A stretch of 64,000 bases of DNA from contig CAJUAN010000007.1 of NCBI GenBank assembly GCA_910584715.1, forward strand, positions 69,761-133,760. Reading direction: 5' to 3'. The translations under genes were made by a program, and so were the position numbers. The notes beneath the pieces are model-generated. The model was not told the origin of the DNA, made no database searches, and saw nothing but the letters and a program-made list of their open reading frames with translations. Positions 42,353 to 50,894 of this stretch are shown in pieces. The stretch comes from an uncultured Oscillospiraceae bacterium (GTDB taxonomy: Bacteria; Bacillota; Clostridia; Oscillospirales; Ruminococcaceae). The stretch's first letter is position 1. Every line of letters begins with the position of its first letter.

Positions 42353-44176
42353 TTACTCCTCTTCCGCAAGCTTTGCCGCCTGCTCCGCCTGAATGTCGCT
42401 ATAGACCGAAAGCATAGGCGTTTCGTCGGGATTTGTCTTTCTGATCTTTCTTCTGACATAATTTCCGGTGATCCTGATTACCGTAGCCGAAAGCAGAAGC
42501 ACGCCGATAAGGTTGGGCACCGCCATAAGTCCGTTAAGAGTATCGGCTATATCCCATGCAAGGCTGAGGTTCATTGTGCAGCCTACTATAACGAACAGCA
42601 CGAATATCACCTTGTAGACAATAGTGGCCTTTGTTCCGAAAAGATACTCCAGAGCCTTCGTTCCGTAGAACGACCAGCCCAGCACCGTTGAAAACGCAAA
42701 CAGAAGTATTGCGACAGCGAGAATCTTTCCGGCAAGCGAACCGAGACGCAGGCTGAAAGCATAGGTAACAAGGGGTACTCCGTTCACTTCGGCTATCTTC
42801 ACCGATGTTATAACGGGATTTCCGTTTTCGTCGGTCATAAGAGTTCCGTCCGCGTTTTTGCCCTGAACGCCCCGTATCTCCATAACGTTTGCATATGTAA
42901 AATCGCTTTCGCCGCCTGCCGTGTCCGCATTAAGAAGCCTTACGGTCAGATCCTGTCCGTAAACGGTTTTCGCGGCGTACTCCGTATAAGTACCCTCCGC
43001 CGCGTTTTCGGGAGCTGTCTTATAAAGCGCGTTTACATTATCGTCTATAAGGTTCACAACGCTTCCGTCGCTTGCGGTGTGTATCTCAAAATACTGCGCC
43101 TCGGTGGAAATGCTCTGCATCGCCTCGTTAAAGGTCTTGGATTCCGCGGGGCTTGAAAGGATCACAAAAGATGTGAGGGTGCATACGATAATGGTGTCAA
43201 AGAACACCTCGAAGATTCCCCACATACCCTGAACAACAGGCTCCTTTACGTCGGAAGCGGAGTGCACCATTACCGACGAACCGAGACCCGCCTCATTGGA
43301 GAAAACGCCTCTTTTGAAGCCCATGGTAACGGCACGCTTTATTATGTAGCCGCCGACGCCTCCGGCGATAGCGCCGAAATTAAAGGCGTTGCTGAAAATG
43401 CTTGAAAACACATAGGGTATCTGGTGAAAGTTGGAGAAGAAAATTATCAGGCAGCCGATTATATAGAACAGAGCCATAAAGGGCACAAGCTTTTCGGTAA
43501 CGCTTGCGATACGCTTGATGCCGCCCACGATTACAAGAGCGGCAATAACCGCCAGAGCGATACCCGTCACGATAGTGGGAATGTTGAAGTTGGACTTCAT
43601 CGCGCTGGAAATGGAGTTCACCTGGGTCATGTTTCCGATACCGAAGGACGCCAGCACACAGAATATGGAAAACAGCACCGCCAGCGGCTTGGCTATATGC
43701 CTGAAGCCTTTGCGATCCTTGAGTCCCTCGTTGATGTAGTACATCGCGCCGCCCGACCATTCGCCGTGGTCGTTTTTCTTTCGGTAGAAGATACCCAGCA
43801 CGTTTTCGGAATAGTTAGTCATCATTCCGAAAAACGCGGAAAGCCACATCCAGAACACAGCTCCGGGGCCTCCAACGGCAATAGCCGTAGCAACGCCCGC
43901 GATATTGCCGGTACCGATAGTGGCGGCAAGGGCTGTGGATAAAGCCTGGAACTGGGAAATGGCTTTTTTCTCCTTGGTTTTTGTTACCGATCTTTTTTTG
44001 AAAATGGCAAGAAACGTTTCATTTGCCCAGTGTTTTATTTTTGTTATCTGAAAGAAGCCTGTCCTGACGGTCATGTAGATACCCGTGGATATTATGAGAA
44101 CAAGCATTGGTATACCCCAGACAACGCCGTTTACCGCGCTGTTCACCGAGGTTATGATCTCGACGATCCTGTCCAT
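42353..44176 (-). CDS. Alanine/glycine:cation symporter (AGCS family) with extra domain
   Basis: 607 residues, whereas family members are usually about 450-500. The transporter core is clear: GTGNIAGVATAIAVGGPGAVFWMW, GVFSNEAGLGSS and a C-terminal FAFSTVLGWSFYGTKALEYLFG. Between helices, about residues 325-455, an extra soluble segment of roughly 125 residues is inserted (STEAQYFEIHTASDGSV to ITSVKIAEVNGVPLV), which should lie outside the membrane. It imports small amino acids with Na+ or H+. Whether the insertion binds a ligand is unknown. Confidence 0.9.
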   Translation of the reverse strand: MDRIVEIITSVNSAVNGVVWGIPMLVLIISTGIYMTVRTGFFQITKIKHWANETFLAIFKKRSVTKTKEKKAISQFQALSTALAATIGTGNIAGVATAIAVGGPGAVFWMWLSAFFGMMTNYSENVLGIFYRKKNDHGEWSGGAMYYINEGLKDRKGFRHIAKPLAVLFSIFCVLASFGIGNMTQVNSISSAMKSNFNIPTIVTGIALAVIAALVIVGGIKRIASVTEKLVPFMALFYIIGCLIIFFSNFHQIPYVFSSIFSNAFNFGAIAGGVGGYIIKRAVTMGFKRGVFSNEAGLGSSVMVHSASDVKEPVVQGMWGIFEVFFDTIIVCTLTSFVILSSPAESKTFNEAMQSISTEAQYFEIHTASDGSVVNLIDDNVNALYKTAPENAAEGTYTEYAAKTVYGQDLTVRLLNADTAGGESDFTYANVMEIRGVQGKNADGTLMTDENGNPVITSVKIAEVNGVPLVTYAFSLRLGSLAGKILAVAILLFAFSTVLGWSFYGTKALEYLFGTKATIVYKVIFVLFVIVGCTMNLSLAWDIADTLNGLMAVPNLIGVLLLSATVIRITGNYVRRKIRKTNPDETPMLSVYSDIQAEQAAKLAEEE

Positions 44177-44267
44177 TGGAAAAACCTCCCGATATTTTAA
44201 AATACAGAATATGACATATGCGAGAATAAGCTTTGTTTAGATAAATTGATTTTCGCAGCAGAAAATA

Positions 44268-44732
44268 TCACCTGTTTTCGTCTTTCAGCCAGTACTTGCC
44301 GCTCTTGCGGTAGCTTCTGTAATCAAACTTTGTAATATCACATATGAATCCCAGCATTTCCTCCGCGGACTTCAGAATATCCTCGGCGGTATCCCTGCCT
44401 ATTTCCTCGGGAATATCGGCGGGGTACCGAGTTTCTATGTAGTACCTGTTAAGAACGGTGCTTTTGCCTATCCATTGCGTAAAGGTCTGATCCGTCATGG
44501 CAGCCTGCTTGCAGAGCCATGTGATGTTGTGTCCGTCAAAAAGCTTCCTGTGCTTGTAGAGCAGGAACGCTTTAAGACCCTTTTCTATCGCCTGCTGGCA
44601 GTGGAACACAACAGGCTTGGCAAGTCTGCTGTCGTCCACAAGAAGCCTCGCCGACATAATGTCAAGGCAGGCGTGATAGAGCCAGTCGTAGTAACGCTTG
44701 CTGTCAGTCGTGTGACTGCTTCTTCTGCTCAT
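44268..44732 (-). CDS. HEPN-domain protein
   Basis: 154 residues from an ATG at 44732 with GAGGGG upstream; it overlaps the preceding gene by 29 bases, so the two are translationally coupled. All-helical HEPN features: AKPVVFHCQQAIEKGLKAFLL and the later RYYIETRYPADIP. The typical RNase motif Rx4-6H of HEPN toxins at the final helix is not seen, so nuclease activity is uncertain. In known MNT/HEPN pairs HEPN is the toxin and the nucleotidyltransferase modifies it. Confidence 0.78.
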   Translation of the reverse strand: MSRRSSHTTDSKRYYDWLYHACLDIMSARLLVDDSRLAKPVVFHCQQAIEKGLKAFLLYKHRKLFDGHNITWLCKQAAMTDQTFTQWIGKSTVLNRYYIETRYPADIPEEIGRDTAEDILKSAEEMLGFICDITKFDYRSYRKSGKYWLKDENR

Positions 44733-45033
44733 AAAGCAAATTCCCCTCATTATCAATTCTGTACGCAAAGGTAAAGTCGTCGTCCAAGCACTCGTTCCAG
44801 TCGCTCACGGTGTACACGATTATATCGCAGGGTATCGGACAGTCGGTTTTAAGCAGTATCTCCGATTCGAGGTCGGAATGGCTGCCGTAGCTGTCGTCCA
44901 CCACGATACATAGCTTAAAGCGGGAGACTTCCCCCTTTGAGTTCCTTTTCGCCGTTGCGAGGAAGATTTGCAGCGGATCGCAGATCTTTACTATGTCCTC
45001 GGTCATTTTTCTGATTATGGGATCGTTTATCAT
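44704..45033 (-). CDS. Degenerate MNT-type nucleotidyltransferase
   Basis: 109 residues from an ATG at 45033 with AAAGGAGGG upstream. The fold pattern of minimal nucleotidyltransferases can be followed: strand-loop IFLATAKRNSKGEV, strand RFKLCIVVDD, and PCDIIVYT. Functional members need GS in the loop and DxD in the next strand. Here GS is replaced by Ala26-Thr27 region and DxD by Arg38-Phe-Lys40; only the third acidic residue, Asp70, remains. AMP transfer is therefore unlikely. The assignment rests mainly on context with HEPN and this pattern, so it is moderate. Confidence 0.6.
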   Translation of the reverse strand: MINDPIIRKMTEDIVKICDPLQIFLATAKRNSKGEVSRFKLCIVVDDSYGSHSDLESEILLKTDCPIPCDIIVYTVSDWNECLDDDFTFAYRIDNEGNLLYEQKKQSHD

Positions 45034-45071
45034 AATATAACCCTCCTTTTGGAAGATATAGTATTGAATGC

Positions 45072-45516
45072 ATAAATTTATGTTTATCGGTGTACTTTTT
45101 CGTTTGTTTTGTCTTGACATTGTTTGCTGTTGACTTATAGATAGTGGGGGGAGATGCGAGGTACACCCCTACCGGGGAAAGGGGGAAGCGCTCTTGGGAG
45201 ACAAAGGTGCGCTGAGCCGCCCTCGCCCCTTTCCCCCTCCAGGCTCACGCTATGCGTTCTATTTTTGGTTAACAAGTTTTCAGTTAGACTTGATAAAGCA
45301 CATAGCGTAGCGGGGGTAGGAGAGAGTAAAGGAAAGAGAGAGCACGAGAGGGAAAACCATAAGGGAGAGGGAGGGGGCGGCAAGCGTCCCTTAAGTCCCA
45401 ATGAGCACCCTCCTTCTCCCTTTTGGTTGTCCCTCTCGTACCTCCACCACTACCTTTAAATTAGAAACAAACATAGTCAAGACATATCTATCTAAAAGTA
45501 CGATAAACAAAAATTA
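45072..45516. mobile_element. Non-coding palindromic repeat element, copy C (MITE-like)
   Basis: 445 bp; ends 45072-45089 and 45501-45516. Unlike copies A, B and D, both ends are of the GTTTATCG-type, so the element looks like one arm type inverted on itself. Left half resembles copy D; right half resembles copy A. It lies 38 bases from the MNT start. The remaining bases of the 586-base gap (45517-45619) show nothing. Confidence 0.8.
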
Positions 45517-45619
45517 CAGCCGCAGAAATTGTTTTCTTCCTTATTCCTATTGAAAAATCAAAGAAAGTATGCTATAGTTAAATAGTTAAATGTAAATCCG
45601 ACAGTCCCGCGCCGGCTGA

Positions 45620-46315
45620 TCACTTGTCGGAATTTATGATTATCTGCATACGGGCTTCGCTGTTCTTTATTACGTTGAGCAGCGACGACGCGGAGCTTGG
45701 ATATTCCTCCGAAAGAGAGTTAGCCGTGATAAGAGTTTCGTCTCCCGCTTCGCCCGAAGCTGCCGCCGCCGCGGAAGCAGCCGCCGCGTTAGCTTCGCAC
45801 ATTGCCATTGCCGCCGCCGATGAACCCATGGCGGGTATCTCCTCAACGGTAAAAAATCTCTTGTCGTTTCTGGAATTAGCCGAATGCACAACCCGGAACA
45901 TTTTATAGACCGCCAACATGAGATAGGCGGAAACTTCCTTTAAAACTACGGGGCTTCCGGTTTTCCGCACGAGAGAGAAAAGCACGGTTACCGCGTTCAC
46001 AACAAGTTTTTTGTTGAACGCCGCCATTACCCCGCCGGGATCCATTTTTTCCTTTCCGCTCATGTCCGGCTCGGGAATATCTTCATAGGAAATTGTTTTC
46101 CCCGCAGGCTCGGGGGAACGTCCCAGCAGATAGTCGCAGGACACGTTATAGTAATCCGCCGTTTTGACGAGAAATTCAAGACCGCATTCTCTTATACCCT
46201 TTTCGTAGTGTGAAAGCAGCGCCTGGGATATTCCCAGATCGGCGGCAGCTTTTTTCTGACTGACTCCCCGTTCCTTTCTCAGCAGGGTAATTATTCTTGG
46301 AAAGTCCGAATTCAT
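45620..46315 (-). CDS. XRE-family regulator with Ala-rich C-terminal part
   Basis: 231 residues. N-terminal helix-turn-helix (about 5-62): ERGVSQKKAAADLGISQALLSHYEKG, followed by CDYLLGR. The central part (about 95-145) is hydrophobic-helical and perhaps a sensor or dimer region. Residues about 168-190 are almost all Ala, Met and Glu, an odd low-complexity stretch. Start with AGGAGG upstream. Target unknown; autoregulation is plausible given repeated TACAGTATTGCGTAC-like palindromes at its promoter. Confidence 0.85.
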   Translation of the reverse strand: MNSDFPRIITLLRKERGVSQKKAAADLGISQALLSHYEKGIRECGLEFLVKTADYYNVSCDYLLGRSPEPAGKTISYEDIPEPDMSGKEKMDPGGVMAAFNKKLVVNAVTVLFSLVRKTGSPVVLKEVSAYLMLAVYKMFRVVHSANSRNDKRFFTVEEIPAMGSSAAAMAMCEANAAAASAAAAASGEAGDETLITANSLSEEYPSSASSLLNVIKNSEARMQIIINSDK

Positions 46316-46352
46316 CGTGTCACCTCCTGAAATTTGTTTCTACATACAGTAA

Positions 46353-46380
46353 ATTATACAGTATTGCGTACAATTTGTAA
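46353..46380 (-). promoter_or_regulatory. Promoter of the XRE gene at 45620-46315
   Basis: Minus-strand TTACAA (46375-46380) and TATAAT (46353-46358), spacing 16. The spacer and flanks carry overlapping palindromes built from GTAC and TACAGTA, candidate operator sites. Confidence 0.7.
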
Positions 46381-46535
46381 ATAGCTTCAGGCAAAAAAAA
46401 GTCGATAAATGTTTAACGCTATTTTCTGTAATTGTACACAAAAAACAGCGGAATCAGGCAGAAAATACCTTTTCAGCAGGTGATTTTTACAAAATTACAG
46501 CCGTAAACAATACGCCTTTAAAAGGAGCCATTTAT

Positions 46536-47165
46536 ATGAAAGGTTATCACATAAGCATTTTCCGCCACGGAATAACCGACGCAAACGAAAACGGAGTCTA
46601 CATAGGAAAGACTGACCTGCCCCTTTCCGAAGCGGGCAGGGAGGCTTTAATGGACAAGTACGAACAGCTTGATTATCCAAAAGTGCAGCGGGTGTATTCC
46701 AGTCCGCTGGAAAGAGCGGTACAGACAGCTGAAATAATTTTCCCCGACAGGGAGATAGTCATAGTAGACGACCTGCGGGAAATGGATTTCGGCGTTTTTG
46801 AGGGACTTCCCGCCGAAGAGCTTGTCCGTCTGGACAGCTTCAAGAAATGGCTCAAGGGCGGACTTGACAACCCTCCCCCCAACGGCGAAGCCCTGCGGAG
46901 CATGATGCTTAGGTGCTATTCCGCGCTTAATCTGATGATACTGGATATGATGAAGGAAGGATTCACCCACGCCGGAGCGGTCACTCATTCTGGCATACTG
47001 ATGAATATGCTGTCCTGCTTCGGGCTGCCGAAAAAGAAGCCAATGGAGTTCGCCTGCGAGCCGGGCGAGGGCTACGAGATACTTGTCACCGCCATGATGT
47101 GGCAGAACGGGAACACCTTTGAGATACTGGGAAAGGTACCCTATAACGACAGGGACGGAGACTAA
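46536..47165 (+). CDS. Histidine phosphatase superfamily protein
   Basis: 209 residues. The catalytic RHG motif is near the start (IFRHGITDANENGVYIG), with YSSPLERAVQTAE, a Glu in EMDFGVFEG and the second catalytic His in GAVTHSGILMN. Members are phosphoglycerate mutases, alpha-ribazole phosphatases and broad phosphatases; the neighbours give no hint. AAAGGAG precedes the ATG. Confidence 0.87.
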   Translation: MKGYHISIFRHGITDANENGVYIGKTDLPLSEAGREALMDKYEQLDYPKVQRVYSSPLERAVQTAEIIFPDREIVIVDDLREMDFGVFEGLPAEELVRLDSFKKWLKGGLDNPPPNGEALRSMMLRCYSALNLMILDMMKEGFTHAGAVTHSGILMNMLSCFGLPKKKPMEFACEPGEGYEILVTAMMWQNGNTFEILGKVPYNDRDGD

Positions 47166-47182
47166 TCAGGAAACGCTGAAAG

Positions 47183-47962
47183 TCATGTCTGTTTTGAATT
47201 CCTGAAAAACAGGGAGCGAGAATTTCTCCTGCGGTATTCGGCGGGGGTCAGCCCCGTTTCCTGTTTGAAAAGCTTTATAAAATGACTTTGGGAGGCAAAT
47301 CCGAAATACTCGGCTATATCAGCGCATGAACACTCGGAGCTGTCCGAAAAGACGAGCATATTGGCGGCGGCTTTAAGCTTTTCGGTGCGTATAAATCCGC
47401 TTACGGACGTGCCCGTTTCACTTTTGAAAAGTGAGGAAAGGTAGCTTCTGTTCAGACCCAGAGCCTCGGATACCGAAGAGGAGTTTATCTTTTTTGTTCT
47501 GTTCCGGCAGATATAGTTAATAGCTTTCAGCACATGGGCGGAGTATACGCCGCGCTTCGGCAGAGCCGCCATTTTTTCGGTAAAGGCAAGCAGCATTTCG
47601 TTATACAGGGCAAGCACGTTTTCCGCAGTTTGGAGCTCGTCCATTTTTTCGATGTAAAGATCGCTCATAGTGTAGGCAAGCTCCCGCTCCAGACCCTTTT
47701 CCACGCACAGGCGGGTTATGACCGCGGCGGCGACCACGAAATGATAACGGATATTTCTCAGTCTGTCCTTTGACAGTTTCCCGTATTCGCCGTTTTCGTA
47801 AAGGCTCACGTTGTCGGTTCTGATAAGGACTTTTTTAACGGCCTCGGTATTTCCGTCGGCTATCGCGCTGTAGTAACCATATTCGCTTCGGTATTCGGTA
47901 TGTGTCTGTTGTTCTTCGGAGCTTTCAAAAAGACGTTCATTAAGCTCTTTAGCAATACTCAC
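47183..47962 (-). CDS. AraC-family transcriptional regulator
   Basis: 259 residues from a GTG at 47962 with CGGAGG upstream. The C-terminal DNA-binding domain (about 155-250) has both helix-turn-helix units: NSSSVSEALGLNRSYLSSLFKSETG and CADIAEYFGFASQSHFIKLFKQETGLTPAEYR. The N-terminal region lacks a clear cupin domain and is helical, with ERELAYTMSDLYIEKMDEL. Effector unknown. Its promoter is 7 bp from the end of repeat copy D. Confidence 0.92.
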   Translation of the reverse strand: MSIAKELNERLFESSEEQQTHTEYRSEYGYYSAIADGNTEAVKKVLIRTDNVSLYENGEYGKLSKDRLRNIRYHFVVAAAVITRLCVEKGLERELAYTMSDLYIEKMDELQTAENVLALYNEMLLAFTEKMAALPKRGVYSAHVLKAINYICRNRTKKINSSSVSEALGLNRSYLSSLFKSETGTSVSGFIRTEKLKAAANMLVFSDSSECSCADIAEYFGFASQSHFIKLFKQETGLTPAEYRRRNSRSLFFRNSKQT

Positions 47963-47991
47963 AGTAATTACCTCCGGTCGGCTTTTCTGTA

Positions 47992-48020
47992 ATTATACAA
48001 CGGATTTAAAATAATTGCAA
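47992..48020 (-). promoter_or_regulatory. Promoter of the AraC-family gene
   Basis: Minus-strand TTGCAA (48015-48020) and TATAAT (47992-47997), spacing 17, with repeat copy D starting at 48027. Confidence 0.78.
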
Positions 48021-48026
48021 TAGAAG

Positions 48027-48604
48027 ATAAATTTATGTTTATCTTAGTACTTTTTGTTTTGGAATTTTCTTTTGCTATATCTTGATTTATTAATTCTTGG
48101 ATTTTATAGAAAGTGCGTGTGATGCGAGGGACAACCCTCCCGGGGAAAGGGGGAGGCGCTCTCGGAGATTTAAGGGACGCTGAGCCGCCCTCCCCCTTTC
48201 CCCTTTCGGGTTTTCCCTCGCGCTCCTTTTCCCCTCGCCCCATTCTCCCTCCAGGCTCACGCTATGCGCGCTTTTTTAAGCTATCTAATTTTTTTTAGTT
48301 AGGAAGGATTAAGGAGGTAGGGGGTTCGGGGGTAGGAACCTAAAAGGGAGAGGGGGGAGTCCCAGCGTCCCTTATTCCCGACTTTCTCCCCCCTCTCCCT
48401 TTTTGGTGCCTGACCCCCGACTTCTCGCACTATTTATAAAGCCCAAGATAATAAATTAAGACAATGCAAACGAAAAAGTACAACCAATAAAACCTAAACA
48501 AACTCCCCCGCCCCCTTGAGGGGGCATTGCTATCTAATGATTCCAACAAATCTATGTAGGGGGTGACTCAGGCGGCGGGGACTCCCCGCTAAACATAAAT
48601 TTAT
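48027..48604 (-). mobile_element. Non-coding palindromic repeat element, copy D (MITE-like)
   Basis: 578 bp with terminal repeats 48027-48044 and 48587-48604 and TA at the ends; terminal core AAATTTATGTTTA, one base different from copies A and B. The right end shares with A, B and E the TGCCCCC/GGGGGCA hairpin region and GATAGCAATGCCCCC motif; the interior is diverged. It fills most of the 799-base gap between the AraC gene and the GH130 gene. Confidence 0.82.
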
Positions 48605-48673
48605 TGCACTAAAACAATTTTCTGCCAACTATAACCCGTTAAATGAAATTTTTGTAACTTATGCCAAAGGCTA

Positions 48674-48702
48674 TTGATTTTTTGTGAGAATTATTGTATA
48701 AT
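48674..48702 (+). promoter_or_regulatory. Promoter of the GH130 gene
   Basis: TTGATT (48674-48679) and TATAAT (48697-48702), spacing 17, 60 bases before the start and 70 bases beyond repeat copy D. Confidence 0.75.
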
Positions 48703-48761
48703 CAAATATAATGTGAGTCGGAGGACTCAGAGAAAAATACCTTTGAAAGGCGGCTGTTTTA

Positions 48762-49787
48762 ATGAAAACAAAAGTATTAAACGGAGTATCGCTTCCCAAT
48801 ATCCCCTGGCAGGATAAGCCCGCGGACTGCAAGGACGTAGTATGGCGCTACAGCGCGAACCCTATCATCAAACGCGACCACATTATGGTAAAAAAGGCCA
48901 ACGGCTACAGAGAGCCCTCAAACTCCATCTTCAACAGCTCGGTAGTACCCTACGAGGTTGGGGACTACAAGTTCGCCGGCGTTTTCCGCGTTGACGACAG
49001 AGAACGCAACATGGAGCTCCATGTTGGCTTCTCCAAGGACGGTATCAACTGGGACATCAATGAGGAAAGAATCAAGTTCAAGTGCGATATCCCCGAGGTG
49101 GGTCAGTGGCAGTACGGCTACGATCCCAGAGTCTGCAAGCTTGAGGACAAGTACATCGTAACATGGTGCAACGCCTACGGCTGGAAGCCCACTATCGGCA
49201 TCGCCTATACTTACGATTTCAAGGAATTCACGCAGCTTGAAAACGCGTACCTGCCTTTCAACAGAAACGGTGTTATGTTCCCCAGAAAGATAAACAACAA
49301 GTATGTTATGATGAGCCGTCCCTCCGATAGCGGACACACTCCTTTCGGGGATATGTTCATCAGCCAGTCTCCAGACCTTACCTACTGGGGCGAGCACAGA
49401 CACGTAATGGGACCCTCCAAGGGCTGGGAAGCAACCAAAATGGGCGCGGGACCTATCCCCATTGAAACAGACCGCGGCTGGCTCATATTCTATCACGGCG
49501 TACTGACCTCCTGCAACGGCTATGTTTACAGCTTCTCCGCCGCTCTCCTCGACAAGGACGAGCCTTGGAAGGTACTCAAGAGAGGCGCGTCCTACCTTAT
49601 CAGCCCCCAGACGGACTACGAGCTTATCGGCGATACCGACGCGGTAACGTTCCCCTGTGCTAACCTTGTTGACGCGGATACGGGAAGAATTTGTATTTAC
49701 TACGGCTGCGCCGACACCTGCACGTCCCTTGCGTTCACTTATGTTGACGATGTTATGGACTTCCTTGACAACAACAGCCAAGTGTGA
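48762..49787 (+). CDS. GH130 mannoside phosphorylase
   Basis: 341 residues, a single five-bladed beta-propeller. GH130 hallmarks: RYSANPIIKRDH, NSIFNSSVVPYEVGDYKFAGVFR, the general-acid Asp region YGYDPRVCKLEDKYIVTWC, and MGAGPIPIETDRGWLIFYHGV with phosphate-site residues. Size and motifs resemble Ruminococcus beta-1,4-mannooligosaccharide phosphorylases more than the longer mannosylglucose phosphorylases, but substrate cannot be fixed by eye. It would release mannose 1-phosphate from mannooligosaccharides inside the cell. No transporter is adjacent. The upstream AAAGG site is good. Confidence 0.88.
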   Translation: MKTKVLNGVSLPNIPWQDKPADCKDVVWRYSANPIIKRDHIMVKKANGYREPSNSIFNSSVVPYEVGDYKFAGVFRVDDRERNMELHVGFSKDGINWDINEERIKFKCDIPEVGQWQYGYDPRVCKLEDKYIVTWCNAYGWKPTIGIAYTYDFKEFTQLENAYLPFNRNGVMFPRKINNKYVMMSRPSDSGHTPFGDMFISQSPDLTYWGEHRHVMGPSKGWEATKMGAGPIPIETDRGWLIFYHGVLTSCNGYVYSFSAALLDKDEPWKVLKRGASYLISPQTDYELIGDTDAVTFPCANLVDADTGRICIYYGCADTCTSLAFTYVDDVMDFLDNNSQV

Positions 49788-49825
49788 AACAGTTGACTGT
49801 TGACAGTATACAGACGATAGTTGAA

Positions 49826-49864
49826 AAGCCCTTGGAAAACTTGGTTTTCCAAGGGCTGATTTTT
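49826..49864. terminator. Bidirectional terminator between GH130 gene and fabD operon
   Basis: 14-bp perfect stem 49826-49839 with 49843-49856, followed by TTTTTT; the minus side also has a T-rich tract. Confidence 0.92.
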
Positions 49865-49869
49865 TAAGA

Positions 49870-50862
49870 TCAGAAGTCGTGTACTTCAGTTTTGTCTTTG
49901 GGGACGGAAGCTTCCGTCTCGGGAACTTCGGCAGTCTCCGGAATATCGGGGATTTCTGTTTTGTCGTTTTCCTCAGCTTCATATGCAGCGATTTTTTCCT
50001 CTGCGGCTTTTTTCTTTTCCCCCGCAAGCATTAAGGTCTCCTCGGCGCGGGCGCGGAGGAATTCCGTGCAGGAATTTTCCATTGCGAGCCGCGCTGAGGC
50101 TTCGGCTTCACCGTACCGTTCCAGGGCAAGAAAATTTTTGGCTTTTATAAGCTCTGCGAACGATTTTCCGCATTTCCTCATGGGGCGCGGAAGAGTGCTC
50201 CACTTTATTTTTTCGGCTGTGTCTATGGCGGAATGGCCGAGTCCTCCCTCGGTCTGGTACAGGGCGAGCACTGCCATCACCATGTCGCCGTCCGAAAAAG
50301 CGTCCAGATAGTATATGCCGTCATCGTAGGCTTCCGCCGCGCCGCTGCCGTCCTTTGCTATAATGCAGGCTGCCATTTTCACGCAGTAATAGTACGCCGC
50401 TGTGCGGAAATTTCCCGTTGATTGGGCTATGTCGAGAATACTTGTCAGGTCTGCCTGAGCAAGGGTCTTAGCCGCCGTGTCGGTCTCGCCGCGCATACAG
50501 TACGCCGCAGCAGCCTCAATAAGCATGGGGTTTTTATTGTCCCCTGAAGCATTGTCGAAGAGCAGGTTTATGTAGTTCTGAGAAAAGCCCTCCGCCTTGA
50601 AAATATTCACAAGCCTGCGCCTGAGCCTTTTCATGGGAGCGCGTTTAAACAGGGAACTGATAAAATATGTAATAATCGCCAGCAAAAGCGAGCCGATGCA
50701 CATGAACGGCACGAAAAGCATGATCCTGAACGGCTGCGCGTCCATGAACAGATCCTGTATTGTTTTGACCGCAAAGCCCGCGCAGCAGCCGAGTATGAGG
50801 TATATCCCCCACCATACGCTTATGCCCTTTGCAAGCGCAAGCAGCTTGTTGTTCAGTTTCAT
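49870..50862 (-). CDS. Hypothetical membrane protein with helical-repeat region
   Basis: 330 residues from the ATG at 50862 with GGAGGAG upstream. Two N-terminal membrane helices (about 12-32 and 45-70), then about 200 residues of paired helices rich in Ala (AAAAYCMRGETDTAAKTLAQA; FLALERYGEAEASARLAMEN) that look like degenerate TPR repeats, and a Glu/Pro-rich acidic tail. Family not recognised. It is the last gene after fabD, the SCP2 gene and aroE, with a terminator following. Confidence 0.75.
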   Translation of the reverse strand: MKLNNKLLALAKGISVWWGIYLILGCCAGFAVKTIQDLFMDAQPFRIMLFVPFMCIGSLLLAIITYFISSLFKRAPMKRLRRRLVNIFKAEGFSQNYINLLFDNASGDNKNPMLIEAAAAYCMRGETDTAAKTLAQADLTSILDIAQSTGNFRTAAYYYCVKMAACIIAKDGSGAAEAYDDGIYYLDAFSDGDMVMAVLALYQTEGGLGHSAIDTAEKIKWSTLPRPMRKCGKSFAELIKAKNFLALERYGEAEASARLAMENSCTEFLRARAEETLMLAGEKKKAAEEKIAAYEAEENDKTEIPDIPETAEVPETEASVPKDKTEVHDF

Positions 50863-50894
50863 TGGCTCTCCTCCTGCACCCCTTTTCCGGGGTA

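Noticed and set aside
45135..45459. Open frames on both strands inside repeat copy C
   Set aside because: Proline- and arginine-rich translations of palindromic arms, no ribosome binding sites, not shared between copies.
48113..48298. 61-codon open frame in repeat copy D
   Set aside because: Same reason: product of repeat sequence, start and end differ between copies.
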